DNA of 64,000 nucleotides from CAZAZQ01 sp964489705 (lineage in GTDB: Bacteria > Zixibacteria > MSB-5A5 > GN15 > FEB-12), in contig CAZAZQ010000002.1 of NCBI GenBank assembly GCA_964489705.1, positions 1-64,000 of the forward strand. The letters are read 5' to 3'. Numbering within the stretch: position 1 is the first letter of the stretch; every line of letters begins with the position of its first letter. Below, piece after piece: positions 8,677 to 17,712 of this stretch. The position numbers and the translations under genes are program-made. A model generated the notes under the pieces. It worked only from the letters and a program-made list of their open reading frames with translations, ran no database searches and had not been told where the DNA came from.

Positions 8677-9210
8677 ATGTTCAGAAAATTTCTTATCGTG
8701 TTTACCGTCTTGTTGGTGTCTGTGGCGGTGGTTTCCTGCGGCGGCAAGAGTGAAAAGGCAAAAAGTTCCGCCGGTTCTTCTTACAGTGGTACGGCTGGAA
8801 CGGGAGCGGAAGTTTTCGATATCAGCGGAAAATTGCGGAACTTGAACGAGTGGGTCGGGAAAAAGCCGGTGGTGTTGAACTTCTGGGGCACCTGGTGTCC
8901 GCCCTGTCGGAGAGAGATTCCGGACTTGGTTCGTTTGTATGAAGAGTATTCTCCCAAAGGGGTTGAGATGTTGGGCTTGGCGGTCAATGATAAACCGGAA
9001 AAGGTGAGAAGTTTCTCCGAGCAAAACGGCATGAAATGGGTTATGCTGATGGCGACCCGCGATGCCATCACCAAGTATGTGACTCAGCCGAGCATTCCCC
9101 AGACGATTTTCCTCGACAAGAACGGGAATGTGGTCGCCCGCTTTACCGGAGCGCAAACCTACAATACCTTCAAAAAAGCGTTTGAAGCTCTCTTGCAGGA
9201 CAAATCATAG
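8677..9210 (+). CDS. TlpA/ResA-like thiol-disulfide oxidoreductase lipoprotein
   Basis: A 177-residue lipoprotein: the signal sequence ends in lipobox VVSC with acylated Cys21, followed by a Ser-rich linker and an AhpC/TSA-type thioredoxin fold. The active site is Cys74-Pro-Pro-Cys77 (NFWGTWCPPCRREIPDL), and a cis-Pro lies in QPSIPQTIFLD. Family members reduce periplasmic disulfides, often for cytochrome c maturation, which would suit the multihaem protein encoded at 41-44 kb (inference). I chose ATG 8677 because GAGG at 8665-8668 is eight bases upstream; the GTG at 8671 is too close to it. Confidence 0.9.
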   Translation: MFRKFLIVFTVLLVSVAVVSCGGKSEKAKSSAGSSYSGTAGTGAEVFDISGKLRNLNEWVGKKPVVLNFWGTWCPPCRREIPDLVRLYEEYSPKGVEMLGLAVNDKPEKVRSFSEQNGMKWVMLMATRDAITKYVTQPSIPQTIFLDKNGNVVARFTGAQTYNTFKKAFEALLQDKS

Positions 9211-9250
9211 CTGATTGGTTTCTTGATTCGATAGAGATTTGCCTTCCCTC

Positions 9251-9279
9251 GGCAGGAGTTTTTCGCTCCTGCCGTTTTT
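9251..9279 (+). terminator. Rho-independent terminator after the TlpA-like gene
   Basis: Perfect 8-bp stem GGCAGGAG (9251-9258) / CTCCTGCC (9266-9273), a T-rich seven-base loop, then GTTTTT. Confidence 0.9.
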
Positions 9280-9346
9280 ATTATCATCTTTTCTTTTTCT
9301 CTTTTTTCGACTATATTCTCCAAAACGCATAAACGAGGACAACGGT

Positions 9347-11026
9347 ATGGATATTGAACGTGAAACGCTGGAAACAGATATTTTGATAGTTGGTGCCGGT
9401 CCGGCGGGGTTGGCGTTGGCGTATAAACTGGCTGAGCTGATTGAAGCCGACGACTCCGTCGAGATGCCGGAGATATTAGTGATGGAAAAAGGGGCGTACG
9501 CCGGAGCTCATGCGCTTTCCGGAGCGGTCATGGACCCGAAAGGCTTAGCCGAGTTGATTCCGGATTACGCCGAAAAAGGAGCACCTTTGGAAGCGCCGGT
9601 AAGCGGCGATACCATGTATTACTTGTCGTCCGAACAGGGCTCTTTCAAATTTCCCTTTATGCCCCCATCGTTGAACAACCACGGGAACTATATCGTGTCG
9701 TTGAACAAGTTGACCGGCTGGCTGGCAGAACAGGTGGAAGCGAAGGGCATTGACGTCTTTGCCGGTTTGGCGGGATACGACCTGCTGGTGGAAAATGACA
9801 GGGTTGTCGGGGTGCAGACGGTCGATATGGGGCTGGACAAGGAAGGCAACCCCAAGTCGAACTTCGAGCCGGGCTCAATTGTCAAAGCGAAAGTAACGGT
9901 GTTATGCGAAGGGGTACGCGGGTCTTTGACACGACAAGCATTCGAGAAAATTCCTCAACTGACGGAAGGGCGCCTGCCGCAAGCGTATTTGACCGGCGTC
10001 AAAGAAGTCTGGGAGGTGCCGGAAGGACGAATAAAAGCCGGACAGGTCATTCATACCATCGGTTGGCCTCAGCCCTCGAATGAATACGGCGGCGGTTGGA
10101 TCTATGCGATGAGCGATACGATGGTGTCGGTGGGATACGCCGTCGGGTTGAATTCCCCCAATCCGACCAACGACCCGCATATGAAATTCCAGCGCTATAA
10201 ATCCCATCCGGTGGTGAAAAAAATTCTCGAGGGAGGGACGATGCTCCACTACGGCGCCAAGACCATTCCGGATAACGGCTATTACTCTATGCCGAAGTTG
10301 TTCCATGACGGTTTGTTGTTGTGTGGTGATTCGGCGGGCTTTTTGAACCCGATGAAGCTGAAGGGCATCCATCTGGCGATTAAGTCGGGGATGCTGGCGG
10401 CGGAAACGTTGGTGGAATGTATCAAAAACGGCGATTATTCCATCCACGGGTTGAGGAAGTACGAGGAACTCTTCGAAGACAGTTGGGCGAAACAGGAACT
10501 GTTCCGTTCCCGAAATTTCCATGCCGGTTTCAAAGGAGGGTTGTGGTCGGGGATGTTCCATGCCGCCATGCAAATGGTGACGGGCGGGCGGGGGTTGTTT
10601 GACCGCCGGGAAAACAAGCCAGACCATACGTATATGCTCACTCGTGAGGAGTATCGCAAGCGTTTCGGTAAACTGCCGGAGAAAATTGCGATTAAGTTTG
10701 ACAATGAGTACACCTTCGACAAGTTGACCGATGTCTACAAGTCCGGTTCCACCCACGAAGAAGACCAGCCGCCGCATCTGGTGATAGCCGATCCTGATAT
10801 TTGCACCAACCGATGCACCGAAGAATATGGAAATCCGTGTCAGCATTTTTGTCCGGCGCAGGTCTACGAGATGGTTGAAGACCCGGAACGGGAAGGGAAG
10901 ATGAAGCTCCAGTTGACGCCGTCGAATTGTGTCCACTGTAAAACCTGCGACATCGCCGATCCATATCAAGTCATTCGTTGGGTTACCCCTCAAGGTGGAG
11001 AAGGTCCCAACTATACGAACATGTGA
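9347..11026 (+). CDS. Electron transfer flavoprotein-ubiquinone oxidoreductase
   Basis: A 559-residue FAD and iron-sulfur enzyme that passes electrons from reduced ETF to membrane quinone. The N-terminus has the dinucleotide-binding motif ILIVGAGPAGLALAYKL. A second FAD contact region appears as LLCGDSAGFLNPMKLKG, where the Lys-Gly-Ile-His segment is typical of ETF-QO. The C-terminal ferredoxin-like domain supplies the 4Fe-4S cysteines (CPAQVYE, NCVHCKTCDIADP). Length matches the family. ATG 9347 is preceded by GAGG at 9335-9338; an earlier in-frame start at 9239 would fall across the terminator hairpin and is rejected. No etfA/etfB is in the window. Confidence 0.93.
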   Translation: MDIERETLETDILIVGAGPAGLALAYKLAELIEADDSVEMPEILVMEKGAYAGAHALSGAVMDPKGLAELIPDYAEKGAPLEAPVSGDTMYYLSSEQGSFKFPFMPPSLNNHGNYIVSLNKLTGWLAEQVEAKGIDVFAGLAGYDLLVENDRVVGVQTVDMGLDKEGNPKSNFEPGSIVKAKVTVLCEGVRGSLTRQAFEKIPQLTEGRLPQAYLTGVKEVWEVPEGRIKAGQVIHTIGWPQPSNEYGGGWIYAMSDTMVSVGYAVGLNSPNPTNDPHMKFQRYKSHPVVKKILEGGTMLHYGAKTIPDNGYYSMPKLFHDGLLLCGDSAGFLNPMKLKGIHLAIKSGMLAAETLVECIKNGDYSIHGLRKYEELFEDSWAKQELFRSRNFHAGFKGGLWSGMFHAAMQMVTGGRGLFDRRENKPDHTYMLTREEYRKRFGKLPEKIAIKFDNEYTFDKLTDVYKSGSTHEEDQPPHLVIADPDICTNRCTEEYGNPCQHFCPAQVYEMVEDPEREGKMKLQLTPSNCVHCKTCDIADPYQVIRWVTPQGGEGPNYTNM

Positions 11027-11114
11027 CGCTGATAATGGGGGCGTTTTTTGCGTCGGTAAGAAGTGCGTGGGCGTGTTTCTCTCTTTGATGACGTTCGGGG
11101 TGGGAGAAAAGAGG

Positions 11115-11142
11115 TTGACAAACCGCGACTTTGATGTAAATT
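11115..11142 (+). promoter_or_regulatory. Candidate promoter for the dockerin protein gene
   Basis: A perfect TTGACA at 11115-11120 is followed after 16 bases by TAAATT at 11137-11142. A TATAAT at 11157-11162 also lies in this AT-rich stretch but has no -35 at normal spacing. The start codon at 11239 has a strong AAGGAGG site before it. Confidence 0.5.
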
Positions 11143-11238
11143 GAGATAGATAAAGTTATAATATCGTTTGATGACGTTTTCAGATAGTACCGTTCATTTT
11201 TTTATACATATTCAACGAACCCCACAAGGAGGTCAACC

Positions 11239-13275
11239 ATGAAAGCAAAAATCATCATCGGAGTGCTTGTGGCTATGGGAGCCCTTGCAGTGACAACGTG
11301 GGCACAGGATCCGGCGGATCCGGGAGTACCCGATACCGTTGATTTGGTCTTAACGGTCGGGCCGGATGCCAACGCCAACCAATTGAACGTACAAGTCGAT
11401 ATTTACGTATACAATGATGAAGATCTGGTCGGTGGTTCCTCAGGCTACTTTTGGGATAATCCGAACCTGACCATGGACAGCGCTTTTTTGGCTCCGTTTG
11501 TGAGTGCCGGCTGGGATATAATTGCTTCCGTCTATGAAGACAATGATATCAATACCACCAATGCCAACCAGCATTTTGTCTTGGGGGGAGCATCGTTGTT
11601 TTCCTCCATCCCTGCCGAACCTTCCGGTCGACGTTTATGGGCGAGTTACTTTTTTACTTTGTCGAGTTGGTCGGTAAATGATTCTATTGTCATCGATACC
11701 TTGACATTTAGTGCCGGGACGTCATGGATGCTTATTGCCGACGGTCAGATAGTTTTCCAGCCTATCTTTACGGGTAAGCTGGTGATTAAAGATCCGAACC
11801 AACCCCCGCCCAATGACCCGCCGGTATTGGCGCCCATAGGCTATCAAGAAGTCACCGAAGGTCAGACGCTCAATTTTACCGTTACCGCGACCGATCCGGA
11901 TGAAACGATTCCTTCGTTGGTTGTCTCCACCCTTCCGGCGGGTGCTACCTTTACGGATAACGGCGACGGCTCCGGGGTATTCAACTGGACGCCGGGATTT
12001 TTTGATGCCGGTGATTATGAAGTGACGTTCTTTGCCATTGACGCCGTCGATCCGTCACTGGTGGATTCGGAAGTGGTGCAGATTACGGTGATTGACAGTA
12101 ATCGCGCTCCGTCGATTGTCGTTCCCGATGGCCAACCGCAGAATGTCAATGAGGGAGAGGTGCTGACGTTTATCATTCACGGTGAGGATGAGGATATGAC
12201 CACGCCGTACCTCGAAGCCTTCTTGATGGGTGCTGATACGGTTGCCACCAACATGACCTTTGTCGACTCCCTCAACGGTACCGGCGTCTTGACCTTCAGC
12301 CCCGACTTTACCCAAGGAGATGATGACCCGACGGTCTATACGGTGGTGTTTCGAGCTGTCGATGCGGACGACTACACGTTGATGACGGAGTCACCGCCAT
12401 ATGATTTCAGCGTTTACAATGTCAATCGTCCGCCGGAGGTGGACGGTATTGACGATTTCACCGTCTGCGCCGACGAATCCGTCGAGATGACTTTTACCGC
12501 GTATGATCCGGACGATGACCCGTTGACGCTCTGGCTTGATCCGGTGCTGGAAAATATGACGTTTACCGATCAAGGAGACGGCTCCGGCATATTTACTTTC
12601 TCGCCGACCATGGAACAGGTGGGGTTGTATCCGACGACCTTCTTCGCCACCGACGGAACGGATACCTCATTTGTTGATTTTGTCATTACCGTGATGGATT
12701 GCTCCGGTCCTGCCGAAGGGAAAGCAATCATTCTGCCCGATTTCATGTTTGCGTACTACCATGACGCCGTGGAGACTATGATGGATACCATCTATGTCGG
12801 CAATTTGGCGGTAGGACATACGGTTGAAGATATCGATGTGGCTTCTCTCAAAATTAATGGGACTATCTCACCAACCTCGACGGCGATTCTGGAATCATAC
12901 CCCGGTTTTGCCGGTTCGGTGCTTGAGATCGTCTCGCCGATTCCCGATTTTCTCGATGTGTACAGCCCCTTTTATGATACGACGGTGCAGGAGTTCACGG
13001 TTTTCGGTTCTTTCGACGATGAAATGACTTTTTCGCTGACCGGTGAAGTGACTTTACGCGGGTTAATCTCCGGCGATGTGAACTTCGATAATCTTGTCAA
13101 CCTGGAAGATTTGACGTTCATGGTGCAGCTTTTGTTCTTCGGCGGTATGGAGCCCCAGGACCCGAACGTCGCCGATGTGGATGGGAATTGTGCCATCAAT
13201 GTCGCTGATGTGACGTACCTGGTGAATTTCCTCTTCCGCGGCGGGCCTAAGCCGCACTGCACCTGCAAGCAATAG
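11239..13275 (+). CDS. Secreted multidomain protein with Ig/cadherin-like repeats and C-terminal dockerin
   Basis: A 678-residue exported protein. Residues 1-22 are a signal peptide. Residues 24-178 form a beta-rich module closely similar to the N-terminus of the giant protein at 24.6-29 kb (shared NDINTTNANQ, FVLGGASLF, RRLWASYFFTLS, LTFSAGTSW). Residues 188-485 hold three putative Ig-like repeats starting near PPVLAPIG, APSIVVPDG and PPEVDGIDD. An unassigned segment follows. Residues 612-674 are a type I dockerin-like pair of calcium loops (SGDVNFDNLVNLEDL, DVDGNCAINVADV), each followed by a hydrophobic 'LLFFGG' or 'FLFRGG' end. Dockerins bind cohesins; the shared N-terminal module may itself be cohesin-like, which is only a suggestion from its pattern. 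Probably surface or extracellular. Confidence 0.85.
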   Translation: MKAKIIIGVLVAMGALAVTTWAQDPADPGVPDTVDLVLTVGPDANANQLNVQVDIYVYNDEDLVGGSSGYFWDNPNLTMDSAFLAPFVSAGWDIIASVYEDNDINTTNANQHFVLGGASLFSSIPAEPSGRRLWASYFFTLSSWSVNDSIVIDTLTFSAGTSWMLIADGQIVFQPIFTGKLVIKDPNQPPPNDPPVLAPIGYQEVTEGQTLNFTVTATDPDETIPSLVVSTLPAGATFTDNGDGSGVFNWTPGFFDAGDYEVTFFAIDAVDPSLVDSEVVQITVIDSNRAPSIVVPDGQPQNVNEGEVLTFIIHGEDEDMTTPYLEAFLMGADTVATNMTFVDSLNGTGVLTFSPDFTQGDDDPTVYTVVFRAVDADDYTLMTESPPYDFSVYNVNRPPEVDGIDDFTVCADESVEMTFTAYDPDDDPLTLWLDPVLENMTFTDQGDGSGIFTFSPTMEQVGLYPTTFFATDGTDTSFVDFVITVMDCSGPAEGKAIILPDFMFAYYHDAVETMMDTIYVGNLAVGHTVEDIDVASLKINGTISPTSTAILESYPGFAGSVLEIVSPIPDFLDVYSPFYDTTVQEFTVFGSFDDEMTFSLTGEVTLRGLISGDVNFDNLVNLEDLTFMVQLLFFGGMEPQDPNVADVDGNCAINVADVTYLVNFLFRGGPKPHCTCKQ

Positions 13276-13300
13276 TGCTTTTCGAAAGAGAGATTAACAC

Positions 13301-13336
13301 ACAGGCGGAAGCGTGGTGCTTCTGCCTGTTTCTTTT
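13301..13336. terminator. Terminator between convergent genes
   Basis: A 12-bp perfect stem ACAGGCGGAAGC (13301-13312) / GCTTCTGCCTGT (13318-13329) with a five-base loop is followed on the plus strand by TTCTTTT. It ends the dockerin gene transcript. The minus-strand symporter stop falls at its far edge, and the T-run on that strand is weak. Confidence 0.88.
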
Positions 13337-14561
13337 AGCGGGAATTGTTTTTCATTTCGGTGGTTTCGGCAATGACCGCCGCTCCGACGGAATCTCCCCA
13401 GACGTTAACGGTCGTCCGACAACGATCCAAAAACCAGTCGACCGCCCAGATGAGCCCGATACCTTCCAGCGGCAAACCGACTGCGGCAAGGACAAACACC
13501 ATTGTGACGGTACCGGCGTGGGGAATACCGGCGGCGCCGATGGAGGCAAGCGTCGCGGTCAAGAATATGATGACTTGCTGTCCGACGGAGAGGTCGATAT
13601 TGAATATTTGAGCGATGAACAGCGCTGCGACCGCTTCATAGAGAGCGGTGCCGTCCATGTTTATCGTGGCGCCGAGAGGAAGGACAAAGGAAGCGGCGCG
13701 CCCGTCGATGCGGTTTTTCTCTTCGACGCATTCGACCGTAATGGGCAGGGTCGCCGACGAAGAAGCGGTTGTGAACGCCGTCGCCAAAGCTTGCCCCATG
13801 TTGAAAAAGTAGGGGAAAGGGCGTCGTTTACCAAACAACCGAAGAATGAGGGGCAGGATTATAATGGCATGAATAAGCAGCCCGAGAATGACGGTGAAAG
13901 AATACCACCCCAAGCTGGTGACCAGGTGTTCGAACGAGCTGCGGTTTTCCGCCACGATGCCGCCGATGAGCGCAAAAATGCCGATGGGTCCGAAGTAGAT
14001 TATCAGATGAACGATTTTCATAATAGCGGCGTTCAACCCGACGAAGAAGTCAATGACCGGCTTGCCTTTCTCACCGATTGCCGTCAGGACACCGCCGAAG
14101 AGGAGGGAGAAGACAATCAACGGTAGAACTCTGCCTTCCGAAGCGGCTTTGACGATGTTGTCGGGAATAAGGCTGACGATGACGTCGATAAGAGTCTTTT
14201 CCTTGCTTTGCGCCACGAGGTCTGGCAAATAGGCGCCAAAGTTTTCTACCCCGGCACCGGGGCGAATGATATTGACCAGGATGATGCCGATAAGCACCGA
14301 GAAGCCGGTCGTCGCTAGGTAGTATAATAGGGTTTTGATTGTCGTGTTGCCCAGACGACGAATGTCTCCAAGCGACGTCACCCCCACTATCATGGAAGCA
14401 ACGATAAGCGGGACGACTATCATTTTGAGAGCGTTGAGGAAAATAGTGCCGAGGAACTTGATGTGCAAAAGAGCGTCACCGGCGAAGTATCCTCCCAGTC
14501 CTCCCAGCACCGCCCCGGCGATCATACCGATTAAAACAATGTTTCCGGATTTTTTGTTCAT
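13335..14561 (-). CDS. Dicarboxylate/amino acid:cation symporter (SDF/DAACS family)
   Basis: A 408-residue inner-membrane carrier of the GltP/DctA/sodium-glutamate family. It shows the re-entrant loop TASSSATLPITVEC, the substrate and cation motif GATINMDGTALYEA, and the TASIGAAGIPHAG loop. It should import glutamate, aspartate or C4-dicarboxylates with H+ or Na+; the substrate is not decided. I chose ATG 14561 (MNKKSGNIVLIG) because the membrane region begins right after it. The longer in-frame reading from a TTG at 14618 would add 19 polar residues not expected in the family. It stands alone. Confidence 0.92.
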   Translation of the reverse strand: MNKKSGNIVLIGMIAGAVLGGLGGYFAGDALLHIKFLGTIFLNALKMIVVPLIVASMIVGVTSLGDIRRLGNTTIKTLLYYLATTGFSVLIGIILVNIIRPGAGVENFGAYLPDLVAQSKEKTLIDVIVSLIPDNIVKAASEGRVLPLIVFSLLFGGVLTAIGEKGKPVIDFFVGLNAAIMKIVHLIIYFGPIGIFALIGGIVAENRSSFEHLVTSLGWYSFTVILGLLIHAIIILPLILRLFGKRRPFPYFFNMGQALATAFTTASSSATLPITVECVEEKNRIDGRAASFVLPLGATINMDGTALYEAVAALFIAQIFNIDLSVGQQVIIFLTATLASIGAAGIPHAGTVTMVFVLAAVGLPLEGIGLIWAVDWFLDRCRTTVNVWGDSVGAAVIAETTEMKNNSR

Positions 14562-14649
14562 CTCATCGCATTGGCTTAATGGTTCTTTTTGACGGCAGTA
14601 TATATCTCTCTTTTCCAAATGACAACTTAAAATCAGAGCGGGAGATATA

Positions 14650-14680
14650 TATAAAAGAGCCCCTCTTTCGAAGGGGCTCT
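14650..14680 (-). terminator. Terminator of the minus-strand secreted-protein gene
   Basis: Nine-bp stem AGAGCCCCT (14656-14664) / AGGGGCTCT (14672-14680). Read on the minus strand it is followed by TTTTAT, so it terminates the gene ending at 14707. Confidence 0.85.
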
Positions 14681-14706
14681 CGATGTTTGATTTGAGAAAC
14701 TTGCAA

Positions 14707-16359
14707 TTAGCAAGGTGGTGGTTGTGGACCGCCTTTGAAGAGGTAGTTTATCAAGTAAGTAAGGTCTCCGACGTTAATTTCTCCGCTATCGTCAACATCA
14801 GCTTCGTCTTCGCAGGGTGGCGGAGGACCACCTCTGAATAACAAGTCTACAAGCCAATCCAGATCGGCAATGTTGACACGACCATTTCCGTTTACATCTC
14901 CTCTATGCTGGCAGCATGAAGGTGGTTCTGTAAGATGATAAACCCACCAATCTTTGGTCACTACGTTTGTGGGTTCACCAGTTGTATAATCGCCATATAT
15001 ACTTGAATCCACAATGACAACCCGATATGTTCCTGGTGGCACCTGTTCCCCGGAGTCATTAGTACCATCCCATACGAAAGAACACGGTCCTGAAAACTGT
15101 CCCCCGTCAAACAATGTCTTCACGAGTTGGTCGCTTGCATTATATATTTTAACGCTTACGTCAGAGGGATCAATCAATACGTAATCGAGGTAGTGTATAT
15201 CTCTGTCGGGTGAGGAGGTAACTTCAAAATCGACAATGTCTGTCCCAATGCTGAAATACTGTCCTCCGCTTGAGTCTGTCCACTCTTCAACAACATACAT
15301 GTTACCACATGCTAAGTAACCACCTGTGTTTGAAATACTGAGAGGATGCCAAAATTGGTTGTCGCCAGTTCCTTCACTTCCAAAAGTGCACAAGGGAAAG
15401 AGATCATAGGTATATTTCGTAATGGTTCCTGACTCCTTGTCAACCGCCCATAGTTGACCGAAATTATCAACTTCCAAATCGACAATTGATGAACTGGTAG
15501 GTACTTCTTTGTACCACGAAATTGTTTCTCCTTCAGAATCTTTTGCTAACCATACTATCCTGTTGTTGCCAGCGTCTGCAACATAAAAGTCGTTAGTGTT
15601 TGCGTAAGGGTCGTAGGGGGGACTGAGAAAAGCGCTGCGGCCGGAGACGATAGCAGTAAGATGACAGAAATCACCAACTTCTCCGTCACATCCAAAGTTG
15701 CCGAAAGTACTCAACAATGCTCCATCAACAGAAAATCGTTTGATTTGGCTCGGTCGGCTATCAGTAACATTGATTATCCATAAGTAGTCATCGCTGACAG
15801 GTAGAAAAGTTCCGTTATTATTTAGATCATGGTTAAATGGTCGATTTAGACCGCCTCCATCAATTGGAGGGTAACACCACATAACCTGATTTCCCCAATC
15901 ATATTTGAGTCTGACAATTCGGTTGTTTTCCGTATCTGTAACGTAGATATAGTAATAGTAACTATATAATGAATCATTAAAAGGTGCAATGGCACTTATG
16001 CTTCTAGGCCACCAAAACTGGCAAGTACCCGTCCCATACGAACCATACGCTCTAATCCAATTGTCTAAGCATTCAAGATAGATTATTCTGTCCCAAGCTC
16101 TATCCACGGAGAAGGAGGCAGCGGAGTATAATTCATGCCATGGTGACATAATATAGCTTTGAGCGGCCGATTGCGGAGAACTAAAAAGATCAATATCCCA
16201 GTAGGTATTCGTTACGTTTCTGGTCATTTTCCAAATTAGAGGATTTTTGAAGATAGGTTTTCTGATAAGAGCATACTCGCTTTGGCTTTGGCAATGAGAG
16301 ACTCCATTCAGTAATAATGAAGTTGCCATAGTCAACAGTGTTATCTTTTTTTTCAGCAT
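14707..16359 (-). CDS. Secreted NHL/beta-propeller protein with FlgD-like and dockerin domains
   Basis: A 550-residue exported protein. The signal peptide covers about residues 1-24. Residues about 60-370 show NHL/propeller-style blades (YVTDTENNRIVRL, YVADAGNNRIVWL, GTGDNQFWHP). A FlgD-like Ig segment lies near 400-465 (VKIYNASDQLVKTL, VWDGTNDSGEQVPPGTY). Residues 485-550 are two dockerin-like calcium loops (RGDVNGNGRVNIADL, DVDDSGEINVGDL) ending in GGPPPPC and GGPQPPPC. The dockerin matches that of the plus-strand protein at 11.2 kb, so both may dock to one surface scaffold. Base composition is AT-richer than in housekeeping genes. The ligand is unknown. Confidence 0.85.
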   Translation of the reverse strand: MLKKKITLLTMATSLLLNGVSHCQSQSEYALIRKPIFKNPLIWKMTRNVTNTYWDIDLFSSPQSAAQSYIMSPWHELYSAASFSVDRAWDRIIYLECLDNWIRAYGSYGTGTCQFWWPRSISAIAPFNDSLYSYYYYIYVTDTENNRIVRLKYDWGNQVMWCYPPIDGGGLNRPFNHDLNNNGTFLPVSDDYLWIINVTDSRPSQIKRFSVDGALLSTFGNFGCDGEVGDFCHLTAIVSGRSAFLSPPYDPYANTNDFYVADAGNNRIVWLAKDSEGETISWYKEVPTSSSIVDLEVDNFGQLWAVDKESGTITKYTYDLFPLCTFGSEGTGDNQFWHPLSISNTGGYLACGNMYVVEEWTDSSGGQYFSIGTDIVDFEVTSSPDRDIHYLDYVLIDPSDVSVKIYNASDQLVKTLFDGGQFSGPCSFVWDGTNDSGEQVPPGTYRVVIVDSSIYGDYTTGEPTNVVTKDWWVYHLTEPPSCCQHRGDVNGNGRVNIADLDWLVDLLFRGGPPPPCEDEADVDDSGEINVGDLTYLINYLFKGGPQPPPC

Positions 16360-16513
16360 AGCGTTGTTTTCCCTCTCAACTATTTTTCAGAGATGCTTTC
16401 AGTATGTCCAGATTATGAAAATTCACTGTCTTCTTAGAACACCAGCTTACCTGGACCGCTGGGTAGCACCTCGAGTTTTAATTTCTTATTCATGAGGTTT
16501 CTCAACCCATTCC

Positions 16514-16888
16514 TTAATTATTATTAAAGGTTATTGCTAATCTGGTGAGCGCGTCTAAAGATTGTGGTATTACTTCAAATATGACCTTGCCGTTTCTCTC
16601 CACTATATATTTGGCTGCCACTTCCGATCCACGAACTAATAGTACCATCAAATTCTTTGACAATTTTTTTTGTTCAGGATCGTAAAGAAAATTCTTTGCG
16701 CTTTGAACTTTACGCGACTTAACCATTTTTATAGGATTCTTAGCTTCTGTCTCTATGATGACGTCGGCTTTTGTAAAAAGAAGTAGTGACCAAAGTCGAA
16801 TACCCCAACCTGACGGACTCCCGAGAGCGGTTAGGAGATCTTCTGGTACATGTTTTTTGTTTGTTGTCCTATAAAATGGGAAATACAT
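16514..16888 (-). CDS. Hypothetical protein, translationally coupled to the upstream gene
   Basis: A 124-residue protein with no family I recognise. It has few hydrophobic stretches and no signal peptide. Its middle (TKADVIIETEAKNPIKMVKSRK) is basic and hydrophilic. Start choice: the upstream stop and this ATG overlap as TAATG at 16888, and GGAGGAG lies just before it inside the upstream gene, a clear coupling arrangement. An in-frame GTG at 16903 is less likely. It may function with the exported protein upstream, although it appears cytoplasmic itself. Confidence 0.6.
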   Translation of the reverse strand: MYFPFYRTTNKKHVPEDLLTALGSPSGWGIRLWSLLLFTKADVIIETEAKNPIKMVKSRKVQSAKNFLYDPEQKKLSKNLMVLLVRGSEVAAKYIVERNGKVIFEVIPQSLDALTRLAITFNNN

Positions 16889-17694
16889 TACTCCTCCAAC
16901 CACTTCAATATCTGCTCAGCGAACTTCGCGGCACGTGTGCCTGCGAAGCTTTCTTTTATTTCACTTAGATATTCCCTTTTTTCGTCATGTGCCATCTCTC
17001 TTGTTAAAGACTTTAAGATGTCGTTACAGAAGCCTGAATTTGGGAATTTTTTTAGGAGGTTTTGCTTTTGCCCCAGCTTCTGGAGGGCCCTCTCAGCATA
17101 GACGCTCTCAGGATACAGCTCAAGGAGTTTTAGTAGTAACGCTTTCGTTGAATCTGGCCGTTTATACCGAATCTTGAAAGCATTGAGAATCAGTCGGTAT
17201 GCATCTTCTTCGCATCCCTTTGGCTCCACAACTTCGAATTGCAATTCGCTTGAGTGTATGCCGTTGTACATTGCTGTCACACTATATTTCCCTGGAGGAA
17301 ACTCGCCGAACCAAAAGGCGATCCTGTCAACAGCGAAGTAATCAAGCAGGTTGAAGCACTTATATAATTGCTCGCCTGCGGCCATTAGGATACCCTCAGA
17401 CCAGACAATATCGAACATCGGTCCACTATATTGTAGCCCATTTTCAAGACTATCCTTCACATGGACGTAAAACACACCCACGCAGGGAGGTCCCAGCCAG
17501 GCCCGAAGGGTATCTGGACTGACGTTAGTGAGAATCACATCCATCCAGACAGGCTCTCTGAGAAGGTACTTATCCTTAGAGAGTTCTATCTGAAGATCCC
17601 ACTTTTGATTCTTTTTTGCTTCTGCAAACGTCTGAAGGTATGATGAGCAAATAAACAGGGAACCGATAGCAATTTTCACTAACCATCTTATCAT
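16888..17694 (-). CDS. Exported hypothetical protein with beta domain and helical repeat tail
   Basis: A 268-residue protein with an N-terminal signal (about residues 1-25, ending TFAEA). Residues 30-155 look like an Ig-type beta sandwich (LREPVWMDVILTNVSP, FPPGKYSVTAMYNG). Residues 160-268 are helical and TPR-like (DSTKALLLKLLELYPES, YAERALQKLG, AAKFAEQILKWL). This 'beta domain plus TPR' layout occurs in periplasmic proteins of FCB bacteria, but I cannot assign a family. An AAAGGAAAG ribosome binding site precedes the ATG. It lies 18 bases after the protease-like gene, suggesting one transcript. Confidence 0.7.
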   Translation of the reverse strand: MIRWLVKIAIGSLFICSSYLQTFAEAKKNQKWDLQIELSKDKYLLREPVWMDVILTNVSPDTLRAWLGPPCVGVFYVHVKDSLENGLQYSGPMFDIVWSEGILMAAGEQLYKCFNLLDYFAVDRIAFWFGEFPPGKYSVTAMYNGIHSSELQFEVVEPKGCEEDAYRLILNAFKIRYKRPDSTKALLLKLLELYPESVYAERALQKLGQKQNLLKKFPNSGFCNDILKSLTREMAHDEKREYLSEIKESFAGTRAAKFAEQILKWLEE

Positions 17695-17712
17695 ATCATC
17701 TTTCCTTTTGTT

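Noticed and set aside
9239..9346. N-terminal extension of the ETF-quinone oxidoreductase
   Set aside because: The in-frame extension would run through the terminator hairpin at 9251-9279 and has no ribosome binding site.
9902..10993. 363-codon minus-strand frame opposite the ETF-quinone oxidoreductase
   Set aside because: Shadow frame; composition and lack of motifs argue against coding.
13275..14126. 283-codon plus-strand frame overlapping the dicarboxylate symporter
   Set aside because: Antisense to a clear SDF-family gene; highly charged low-complexity product and a terminator hairpin at its start.
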